Shown here one piece after another: positions 1 to 9,152 of a stretch of 64,000 bases of DNA. The notes below the pieces were generated by a model. That model did not search any database. It saw only the letters and a program-made list of their open reading frames with translations, and was not told the DNA's origin. Every line of letters starts with the position of its first letter. Position 1 is the stretch's first letter. The DNA lies in contig CM052362.1 of the NCBI GenBank assembly GCA_028551475.1, positions 17,590,021 to 17,654,020 of the forward strand, written 5' to 3'. This stretch comes from Casuarina equisetifolia. Lineage: Eukaryota > Streptophyta > Magnoliopsida > Fagales > Casuarinaceae. The translations under genes were made by a program, and so were the position numbers.

Positions 1-135
1 TAAGAAAATGATGTGAGACTATTTTATATTACTATAAGAATTTATCAAGAATTTAAGTTTAATGTTCTTGTCTTTTATTTACAGGTAAAGATCTAGATAA
101 GAAGTGTTAGCTTATATTTAGAGAAATATTATATA

Positions 136-136
136 A

Positions 137-178
<42 letters not shown>
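136..178. repeat. (AAT)n microsatellite
   Basis: An almost perfect run of about 14 AAT/ATA triplets lies roughly 420 bp upstream of the BAM9 TATA box. It is a simple sequence repeat with no sign of coding function. Confidence 0.95.
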
Positions 179-376
179 TTATAAATAGGTACTAACCGCG
201 TACAAAGGTTATCCTTTAGATTTCTCCTCGAGAAGAGGCAGAACTTCCATTGAAAAAGGGAAATGGATAAGATCAACCGAAATCCTAGAAAGCGCTAGGT
301 CATGTTGACAAGGTCGTAGCCTGCGGCTCTGGAAGTGAGGCATAGTTTATTCAGCTGCCAAGTCAGCATAACAGTT

Positions 377-424
377 CCAAAATCCCAAAATCCAAAATCC
401 CAAAATCCCAAAATCCCAAAATCC
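377..424. repeat. AAAATCCC short tandem array
   Basis: About six head-to-tail copies of an 8-bp AAAATCCC unit, with one copy shortened to AAAATCC. The array ends about 130 bp upstream of the BAM9 TATA box and so lies in its proximal promoter. It is unlike the poly-A and microsatellite runs elsewhere in the window. Confidence 0.9.
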
Positions 425-551
425 ATGTGCATTACTTTAATTAGTTTTATGTGGCTCAATTTTGGCATCGTAGCGGAGCGACCAGTGGCTAACGCTTTTT
501 GAAGCCATGTTGTTTGTTCTTCTATTTTAGTCTTATTCTCCGGTCCCTCTC

Positions 552-560
552 CTATATATA
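552..560 (+). promoter_or_regulatory. TATA box of the BAM9-type gene
   Basis: A CTATATATA element lies about 175 bp upstream of the chosen ATG at 727. It is followed by a CT-rich leader (about 560-720), typical of a plant 5' UTR. The start site is inferred to be near 585. Confidence 0.65.
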
Positions 561-726
561 CGTCCGCTCCCCGTTTCTTCGAGCTTCAGAGACTCTTTTC
601 CACACGCAATTCATGGTTTCAATTCTATTGTGTTATATCTGAGAGGACTTTAAATTTTTGTGCTTAGGGATTTCGTTTTCTGTGTTCGAGGTTTGGAGTC
701 GGGGGTTGTAAGTTCCTTTCTTGGTT

Positions 727-3337
727 ATGGAGGTTTCGTTGATTGGTAGCTCTCGGGCAAAGACTGGGAAAATCGATTTAGCATACAGGGAGCTAGGGTT
801 GGGTGATCTGCGAGGTTTCGGGAAGGTCTTTTCTGCAAAGAGCAGGGTCTGTTTCGGGCACAGCCCGAGGTGGAGAAATGCTCGGCTTCGATTCGCCTTG
901 AGGGCTGTTCATGCTGTACCGGCGCAGTCCGATAAAGTCTCGGTTCTTTCTGCAAGATCCAAATCGGTGAGTTCTTTTTTGAGTTGATTTTGCGTCTTAT
1001 CTTTTATCTTAGCAGACGATGCGTTTGGTTGCTAAGAAAATTATATTTGAAGGCTTGAAATACGACCTACTAAGTTACTTCCCATTCATTTTATTTAGAA
1101 ACTTCGTCATAATTTCTTCACATGTTAGCCTTGTGGACTTCGACTTGAATATTATTTTTTAGTATGGAATTAAGGAGACAATCAAGTAAGGAAAAGGAAA
1201 AGGAAAAGGAAAAGTTGGCGTCATAAATATGTTTTTATTCTGTAAGTGAAGATTTTGAGTTCTTTGGCGTTGGATTATTCGGCATCTGTTCAGTCGAGGC
1301 TTTGAAAAGAAATTCCCTCGGATCAAATTTACAGTCTCTAGCCACTGTAATTAATTTCCGAATTATAAAGCGCCGGTTTGTTGCAAAGACAACGGGGTGT
1401 GAAAGGGAACGACGTCTAACTGGAATTATAGAGCGTCTGGACTTTTGGTTGATATGGGTTTTTTGGGAAGCTTGAAATGTTATTGTGTGAATCTCATAAC
1501 TTTTGACGGAAAACTCAATTTTAGGCCTTAAGAAATGGTTCTGGTACGTTTTCCAGAACCCTTTTTTTTCAATACAGAACAGTACTCTGTTTATCAATTG
1601 ATTAAGGAAAAAAAAAAAAAACTCTAGAGAAGATAATTTCCAAGACGGTAAAATAGGATTCATCTTCTTTACAAATAATTGTCAGAATGTATAGACTCTA
1701 TCTCGGAATGAACCTGTGAAATTTGGGCGATCCTAACATACCAAAGCCAGAGGGAAATAAATGGAAAATATACATCTGACACTAATTCTTTTCAAGTTAT
1801 TACTTAATATATTCGAGAAGATACAAACTCTAACATATTGTTAGCTTCGAATGACTTCTTGCAGCATGATGGTGTAAGATTATTTGTTGGGCTTCCCTTG
1901 GATGCTGTTTCCAGCTGCAATACAGTAAACCATGCTAGAGCAATTGCAGCTGGCCTAAAAGCTTTGAAGCTCCTGGGAGTGGAGGGTGTAGAGCTACCAG
2001 TTTGGTGGGGAATAGTTGAGAAAGAAGCCATGGGGAAGTATCACTGGTCGGGCTATCTTGCTATTGCCGAGATGGTTCAGAAAGTGGGTCTGAAGCTTCA
2101 TGTGTCGCTTTGCTTCCATGCATCTAAACAACCAAAAATAACACTCCCTGATTGGGTATCCCGGATCGGTGCATCTGAAGCCAGTATTTTTTTCACTGAT
2201 CGGGCAGGACAGCAATACAAAGAGTGCCTCTCTCTAGCTGTTGATGATCTTCCAGTTCTTGAAGGGAAGACTCCGATTCAAGTGTACAGTGACTTTTGTG
2301 AGAGCTTTAAGTCTTCTTTCTCGCCTTTCATGGGCTTCACAATCACGGTATGAACTTTGTTTACAAAATTCTGTTACTTGCAGCTACCGTATTACTTCTT
2401 ATAAAGGGTACTGATAGTGCAAATGGTTGTGTATTGCTTTTTTTAGGGCATATCTATGGGTCTAGGACCAGATGGGGAGCTCCGATATCCTTCACACCAC
2501 AGGCTAGCCAAAAGCAATAAGATCCCAGGAGTAGGAGAATTTCAGTGTTATGATAAAAACATGCTTAATATTTTAAAGCAACATGCTGAAGAAACGGGTA
2601 ATCCTTTGTGGGGACTTGGCGGTCCTCATGATGTTCCAACTTATGATCAGCCACCCAACTCAAACAGCTTCTTCAGTGACCAAGGTGGATCATGGGAGTC
2701 TCCATATGGTGACTTCTTCCTTTCCTGGTACTCAAACCAGCTTATATCTCATGGAAATCGTCTCCTCTCCCTAGCCTCTTCAATTTTCAGTGAGGCCACA
2801 ACTACAGTGTATGGCAAAGTGCCACTCATGCACTCTTGGTACAGAACCCGTTCCCATCCATCCGAGCTGACGGCTGGGTACTATAACACAAACAGTAGAA
2901 ACGGTTATGAAGCAGTTGCAGAATTGTTTGCAGGGAATTCATGCAAAATGATTTTGCCAGGAATGGACCTGTCAGATGAGCACCAACCACGAGAGTCCCT
3001 CTCAAGTCCGGAGTTATTACTTGCAGATATCAAGACAGCTTGTAGAAAGCATGGGGTTGAGATTTCTGGACAAAATTCATCGGTCTCTGGTGTTCCTGGT
3101 GGCTTTGAACAGATAAAGAAGAATTTGTCAGGTCAGAATGCTGTGGACTTATTCACTTATCAGAGAATGGGAGCCTATTTTTTCTCTCCGGAGCATTTTC
3201 CTTCATTCACAGGGTTCGTCCGCAGTCTAAATCAACAAGAACTGCATTCAGATGATCAGCCTGAAGAAGAGAAAGAAGCTGCCGACTCTCTGCTTGTAAG
3301 TTCAGAATCAGACGTTCGCATGCATGGGGCTTTGTAA
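727..3337 (+). CDS. BAM9: BAM9-type catalytically inactive beta-amylase, plastid-targeted
   Basis: Three exons, 727-966, 1865-2347 and 2447-3337, all joined in phase 0 at GT-AG borders, give 537 residues. The first ~80 residues (MEVSLIGSS...) are rich in basic and Ser residues and resemble a chloroplast transit peptide. From about residue 84 a glycosyl hydrolase family 14 barrel follows (LFVGLPLDAV, VELPVWWG). The first catalytic Glu is kept (residue 252, in GPDGELRYP). The second, which lies in FTCLEM in active enzymes, is replaced by the ILPGMDLSDEHQP block (about 411-420). This is the hallmark of the BAM9 clade. From family knowledge, BAM9 does not degrade starch itself and is thought to regulate starch breakdown in the plastid stroma, reportedly with alpha-amylase AMY3. 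The start is the first ATG after the TATA box and matches the MEVS start of the family. Confidence 0.93.
1187..1215. repeat. GGAAAA short tandem repeat in BAM9 intron 1
   Basis: About five copies of a purine-only (G)GAAAA unit inside the 898-bp first intron of BAM9. It looks like a simple repeat and is not close to either splice site. Confidence 0.85.
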
Positions 3338-3855
3338 TGATTAGAAATACACTGTTGTAAATATAGGACAATATATCTATAGTCCTGATTACTTGAGAAG
3401 AGGTTGTATTCGTGAAGTACATCCTGGTTTACAGGAATAGAAAGCTGTAACTACGGACAAAATTATCTTAACCTTGCTCTTCCTAGACGAAAGCTTTGCT
3501 TAGTCTGTCGCAGTCTGCCGGTTCCTCTGAGGCCTACCATCTGCAAGGACTCTCTTGAAGAGATTCACCACGATCTTGCTGGGCCAGGTAGAGAAAAATG
3601 AGAAGATGTTTTCTTTTTCCTTTTCTCTGAAGATTGTTTGTCTAAGCAACTAATGCAGTAAGTGTTAAATCTTATTTTCTTCTCTTCGACTTTTGTACCA
3701 GGGCTTCTGAGTATAAGGATTCCTTGGTTAGGGTGTTTGAAAGTTAAATTACATTTTTGAAAGTGGGTTGTCACTTTTGAAACATTGGTGGAGTCAGAAG
3801 TAAAAATTGAAAGTAGCTTGTATTATGAATGATTAGTTATGTTGTAAAAAGTTAA
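3338..3855. other. BAM9 3' UTR and downstream spacer
   Basis: AT-rich DNA after the BAM9 stop. The first 100-150 bp are probably 3' UTR (an AATAGA-type poly-A signal near 3434). Nothing else recognisable is seen before the retroelement fossil starting at about 3856. Confidence 0.5.
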
Positions 3856-4110
3856 TTGTATGGTAGAAAATTAGTTTGTAAACCCAACTTACATAAGCAA
3901 TGGACAGTAATGTCGTTTGGACTCAAAGTGGCCCCATCACTGTTCCAACAAATGATGCTAAAGATCTACCAGACTATCCGATGGTATGCCATGGTCTACA
4001 ATACATCCTCCTACAGAAGACAAAGGTCCCATATGCTCCTCTAACAGTTCCATGATCTTATGCAGAGATATGAGATCATTTTTTAGAGCAAAAAGTATGA
4101 GAGGAGTCAC
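3856..4110 (+). pseudogene. Decayed reverse-transcriptase fragment, pararetrovirus-like
   Basis: One plus-strand frame contains an FGLKVAPSLFQ block followed by a degenerate stretch and then a short segment resembling the SHxxLLxQFH part of reverse transcriptases of endogenous caulimovirid (plant pararetrovirus) elements. The frame is broken by stops at 4042-4044 and 4084-4086, and the catalytic YIDD-type motif is not intact. Only about 80 codons of the domain remain, with no start or other polyprotein domains, so it is an inert fossil. A metaviridae (Ty3/gypsy) origin is the main alternative, but the FGLKxAPSxFQ wording fits the caulimovirid type better. It lies directly upstream of a copia LTR-like block. 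Confidence 0.5.
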
Positions 4111-4261
4111 TGACGTAAGACTTTTTGGGTACGACGATCACCAAACGGCAATGTGTGTTATAACCTCATGCGGGATGCAATGTGAGATGGGAAATTATTC
4201 ATGCGGGATGATTCATCAAGGTCTTCAAATTCTTCCATTTAGAAGTCTTCATCCAATACTA

Positions 4262-4480
4262 TGTTGTTGATAGAACAGCCCTTTGCAATGTTAGTGGGCA
4301 CATCGTGCACCACCCAGCAGAAGAAGTCTGCTTGCCTCTCATCTTCCTCGAGTGACTTCTGCCTCTTGTATTCCTTGAGCAACTCGTGACCTGCGACCAG
4401 TGCAACCAACATCAAGACTGGAACAATCGCTATGTGATCCCGGATTCCTTTTAGCGGATTGTTACCAAAATGATCTATCT
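4262..4480 (+). mobile_element. Diverged Ty1-copia LTR (left copy)
   Basis: This block starts with TGTTG and can be aligned over about 200 bp with the block starting at 5456 in the same orientation. Shared landmarks are CCCTTTGC, TTGCCTCTCATCTTCC, ACCTGCGACCA and GGATTGT-ACCAAAAT. By eye the identity is about 70-75%, and the right copy lacks about 35 bp present here. The two are therefore probably old LTRs of one or two related copia elements. Confidence 0.55.
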
Positions 4481-4543
4481 CATAGCAAATGTGGTGTTTT
4501 ATGTGCACACAAAACATCAAGGTCGAAAACATTTTGCTTACAG

Positions 4544-4617
4544 TCAACTTTATGTTCATTTCATTCCTTTGACTAAGTAGTCAACTTTATGTTCATTTCA
4601 TTCCTTTTACTAAGTAG
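4544..4617. repeat. 37-bp tandem duplication
   Basis: Two adjacent copies of a 37-bp unit (4544-4580 and 4581-4617, starting TCAACTTTATG and ending ACTAAGTAG) differ at a single base. The near identity shows the duplication is much younger than the surrounding retroelement debris. Confidence 0.9.
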
Positions 4618-5375
4618 CCAATGTTAGAAAATATGACCTCAAACGAGGCTTTTAACAAGATATAAACATCAATCATGGAGAAGAACCATGGGTCTCATGT
4701 AAAACTCAAAACAAGTTCTAAATACATATTGTATTTGTCCATCATCTTCAAGTTCCAAGTTATGAACTTTAGGCTAGATCTTCCTCTTTATTCCCTCCTT
4801 GAACTAGGTCGATGAGGCAGCCAGAAAACCGTTGCTTACATGGTGGAAGACAACAAGAATGAGATTGTGCAGTTTGGCTCTCTCTTGTGTGCAAAAACCC
4901 TTGATCAAGTTATGTGTTCATGTCTCTTGTGAAGTAGGTGATTCAAGTGTTTTATTAAAAAGAGAGCCTTAAAGTGGTCATGTGGAAAAATGCCTTGTGG
5001 GGCATTTTGCACATCCAAATGCACAATAAAATAATAGTCAGGCATCTATTCGAATCCATCTGCTTGTCCTCTCTGTTCGCTAACTGTGGTTGAGTAACCG
5101 TTGTCTCCATAATTCTTCCAACAACAGAGTAAAATGTACATTACTGAAAAGTTAAAGAAAAGACTTAGCCTATAAATTTATTTATACAAATAGTATTATT
5201 CATTAAAGTCTATAAGATGAACGAAAGCCTCACACTAGTCAGTACCATATATGCAACAAAGGTAATATAAGTAAAATGTGCGTAAAATCAAAATGGACCA
5301 ACAAAGTAACATTACTTTGCCATAATAGGGAATATTAATTTATGCATTATTAGTATAAGTCTACACTACATGCAA

Positions 5376-5680
5376 TGAGCCAACAGCCAATTGACATCTT
5401 CACTAAATGTTTTTCCTCTCCTTGGTTTCTACTTTGCATCCAAGCTTGAGGGGAATGTTGGCAAAATAACCCTTTGCCATGTCAACAATGCACCATGCAC
5501 CACACAGCGCAAAAGCCTATTTGCCTCTCATCTTCCCCAAGCAACCCATGACCTGCGACCAAGGCAACCGATGCCGAGATTGGAACAATGATGACGCGAT
5601 CCTGATTCCATTAAGTGGATTGTAACCAAAATCATACAAATTTTCTATATGATCAAATGTAAGTATTGAGCCACAATAAA
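5376..5680 (+). mobile_element. 3' end of a Ty1-copia element: RNase H tail, polypurine tract and LTR start
   Basis: At about 5385 the sequence encodes a QPIDIFTK-like peptide, the usual C-terminal end of copia polyproteins (consensus xxADIxTK). It is followed at about 5441-5455 by AAGCTTGAGGGGAA, a classic copia polypurine tract. The LTR then begins with TGTTGG at 5456. The LTR resembles the left copy at 4262. Only about 900 bp separate the two LTR-like blocks, so most of the internal region is deleted or this is a non-autonomous derivative. Confidence 0.65.
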
Positions 5681-7340
5681 AAGCCCCAAATCTCTCTTGT
5701 ATTTTCCTCTTTGTTTCTGGTCCGTTGCCATGATTCTTCCTTGGCTTTTGATGATATATCCTTTGGCAACCTGAATTTCCAGCTTTAACTCACGTCATTA
5801 CTCTCCTTAGATAATTACAAAGTGAGACAAGAACATTTTTTCTCACTTGTCCGCGTGTTCCTCTTCAAGGAAATAAAGTGGGTTGAAGAGATCTTTTGGA
5901 ATTACGGATGGAGCCAAATTATTCACATAGCAAATAGCAACCCTGAGGTTTGTTCGTTTCTTGGGACCCAGAGAGTGTATGCTACCAAAAGGGTCAATTG
6001 GGTACTTGGCTATCAACATCATGGAATGACATACGTCAATCCTAGTTTCAGTTGTGTTGACGTCAAGGTAGTCTTTGAGATGGAACACCACAAAGGGATA
6101 AGGGGCATTTAAGGTCATGATCTGATTTTGCTACAAAGCTCTAGTTCCTCTTAGAGTTATACTAAGAAAGTGGAGCCACCAGCGTCTGTAGATGATTTTG
6201 CCAATTTTGTATACACAAGCTAGACACCACAACATCCTTTACTGCGCATCTAGTTCCCCAAGCCCAGGACCCCCTCATTACGGCTTCTTACCAAATCTTC
6301 AAAACCAACCAACCTTCAGCCATTGTCAAGCACCTTTTTGACTATTTTAAACCAAAGAACATTAGGAGTATGTCCAGTCCTTCTCCTCTTATAGTAACAA
6401 TCTAGTACTAAATCAAACAGCTTGAAAAAAAAAAAAAGGAGCTTGTCCAGATAAAAATCCCAACTGTGGTCCTGTGAATGTATCAATCCAAAAAATACAT
6501 TCACCTCCACTCTGGAGCTGTCAAAATCTATCTATCATACCCACGCCATAGGACATACTTAGAGCATGATATCCTTAGGGGGGTTGGAGCAAAAGCCTTT
6601 CCAAGAGATGGTGTTTAGGCTACCATGGTTTCCATGCCAAGGAGTTATAGAGTGTAAAGATGTTCGTTCTCGACACGGTAGGGGTTGGATATTATTCTAA
6701 AGCGAAAGGCATAAAAAATGTTGTTTGGGATGAGGAGAGAGTAAAATAAAGAATATGAGACAAGTATTTTGGGTTTTCAAGTCTTGCTTTCATTACACAA
6801 CAATTGCCTCCAATTTATAAACTAACTTTACACAATGTTACTAATTTTCTAACTAACTTTACATAATACAACTAACTTTTTATAATATATCTTGCTTTCA
6901 ACTATTACATTTAACTATACCTAACTTTTAAAGTACGAATGGTTTTTTATTATTTGTAATGTTGAGAATTGACAAAAATTTATATATCATTTTTTAGTGC
7001 TAAAAAATAAGGAGTGGACAATTACAAATAAACGTGCTTCAATATTATATCTGCATTTCTACAAATAAGAAGTTCAAATATTTAACTCAATCAATGAGAA
7101 TACAATTACATAATACATACCTCTCCATAAAAATTTCAATATTCTCGCCAAACGGCAAGGAGATTGCCTCTTACGCATCTCAAGATATTAGTTGCCCTAT
7201 TATGACAAATTGAAATCAAGTTAAAACAAGTCTCCTAAGTTCCACTCTACCCATCAAGTTACAAACCAAGCATTGGTGTTACATGTTCATTGTAAATAAG
7301 GGCCACCTGTTCTGACATTTTTTTAATTTAGATTTTCAAG
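5681..7340. other. Gene-free AT-rich region with likely retroelement debris
   Basis: No supported gene. Open frames of 91-96 codons at 5822-6118 on both strands have no family signature that I recognise. Around 6740-6910 there is an AT-rich, LTR-like tract with repeats of CTAACTTTACA and AACTAACTTT. The region probably continues the retroelement cluster to its left. Confidence 0.4.
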
Positions 7341-7620
7341 AAATTTAAATACAAAAGTCCTTTTCTCATGAATCATGGATGCTGCAGCTAGCACGGTGAT
7401 TGCCCCCGCCAATTCGAAAGTTCTCATTTGTAGTGCACTTTTTGGTTGCAGAGTGAATGAATTATGGAAAAAGAGAAACAAACTAATTCAAGCAAAAGCC
7501 TTTTAGTTAGGTTGCAGGAAATTTAGATATTGAAGTCATTTCTCATGAATCATAGATGATGCATCTAGCATGGTGATTGCTCCAGCCAATTCAAAAGTTC
7601 TCATTTACAGTGCACTTTTT
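7341..7620 (+). repeat. Direct repeat pair of about 105 bp
   Basis: Copies at about 7341-7443 and 7519-7620 share TCTCATGAATCAT, CTAGCA(T/C)GGTGATTGC, AGTTCTCATTT and AGTGCACTTTTT in the same order, with scattered mismatches. They are separated by 75 bp. No terminal inverted repeats are obvious. Confidence 0.8.
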
Positions 7621-9152
7621 TTCAAACAATAGCCCTTTAGTTCGGTTGCACCCACTCACTTTAAGATTATTTCTTTTTATATCTAACACTTCTTTTACAA
7701 TTAATTACTCAAAATTCAACTATTAAAGAAGAGTAATACTTTTCTTTCTTATTCTTTTTTAAACTCAAGCACTCTTTGGCGTCAAAACTAAAATTAATAA
7801 ATTTTAAATAATACTTACTCTCAACTAAACTAAATACTTATCCATAGAAAACAGATATTTAAATCATGTTTTTTCAAGATCTATTCTATCAAAATTTCAA
7901 TTTTGTTCTGTTTTATAGAGTATTGCGATAATGTTTTGGGGTTATGTTGATGCAGAGAAGGTGTAACATCTTTTTATTGGTAAGCAGACTTTAGCAGAGT
8001 GTAGACAATCCCTGCAGAACTTTAAGAATACCAACTGATTATTTTTGCCTAGACATTTCCTATACATTCTTGTGCTATCATAAAATCTTTCACATAGCAG
8101 AACAAACTGAATGGACTGCTCAACAGGATAAAAGCGGCTTCGCAATATTACTTTTGAAATCGCTGGGCTGCAACAGCGATGGCTTGCAGACCAGGAGCTT
8201 GAGTGGTCTTATGAAGAAAATTCCATTTAACCAGCACGGTATGAAATGGATAATAGATGTAAATAAGGAAGAATTGCAATTCTAGCTAACCAAACCAAGA
8301 GTCGGATCTTAATATCAGCTGTATCTTTTCATTTCAGTATGCGACTTTCAGAAAAATAAAAGTAAATAACAGCACAACCACACGCGAAGGCACAATGTGT
8401 TGAAGAAACAAAAGGTTATTATGTACACAAACAGATATAATATACAAGGCCTGAAGCTTGACAGATTCCCAAAGTTCAAGACTTTTGTGTTCACAAACTC
8501 CTCCGACCGTTTAACCAGAGTCTACATCCGAGATGATGAAGTTAAAGTCCTCAAATCAGCCTCTTTCTGCGACGGAGAAAGTTGTGACGCCATTTGCAAT
8601 TACCTTTTTCTTACCACTTCACAGCATTACAACATGCCAAATTCAAATCACTCGTCCCCTGGAACAATGGTAAGATAAGGTTAATAGATTCATGTTAACA
8701 TGTCGGCGACAAAGAAAGGTTTATAAGATAATGTAAAAACGAATGGCAACAAATTCCTAAGCTGACGGATACAGCATTGGGAGGGCAGGTGGAAGGTGCG
8801 GGTGGCTGTCTTCTATGGTATTGTCGCGATGCTCAAATGGCAGTATATTGATGGCCTAGAACCCAATACGACAATTTTCTGGCGGTACAAGACGAGCTTT
8901 GCAGCTCAGATTTTTGTAAGGCTAAACCTTCGTGTCATATCAATCGTATACTAAGATCCAAAAACTAAAGGCATTTTGATGCATCCATCAACTTCTACAA
9001 GAACCCTCTGATTCTCTTGCTAGAAAGTCCAAGCAATTTTTCTTATATCTGTGTTCGTAGAAAACAGAAAAGGCAACATTGAAAAAATTTTCAGTTAGAT
9101 TCCAATTATCAAAGTTCAGTACTGGATAGAAAAACTAACCTGTTTAAACGTG
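7621..9152. other. Spacer and presumed 3' UTR of the tubby-like gene
   Basis: AT-rich until about 8380, then more mixed sequence that probably includes the 3' UTR of the minus-strand TLP gene ending at 9153. Short frames at 8070-8285 and 8397-8678 show no known domain and are not called as genes. Confidence 0.4.

Noticed and set aside
1235-1663. 142-codon minus-strand open frame in BAM9 intron 1
   Set aside because: It lies entirely inside an intron defined by flanking conserved exons, includes a poly-A derived Phe run, and has no recognisable domain.
5822-6118. Open frames of 91-96 codons on both strands next to the copia remnant
   Set aside because: No match to a known retroelement or host protein that I can name; probably decayed element DNA.
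8397-8678. 93-codon plus-strand open frame downstream of the TLP gene
   Set aside because: Likely opposite strand of the TLP 3' UTR; no domain recognised.
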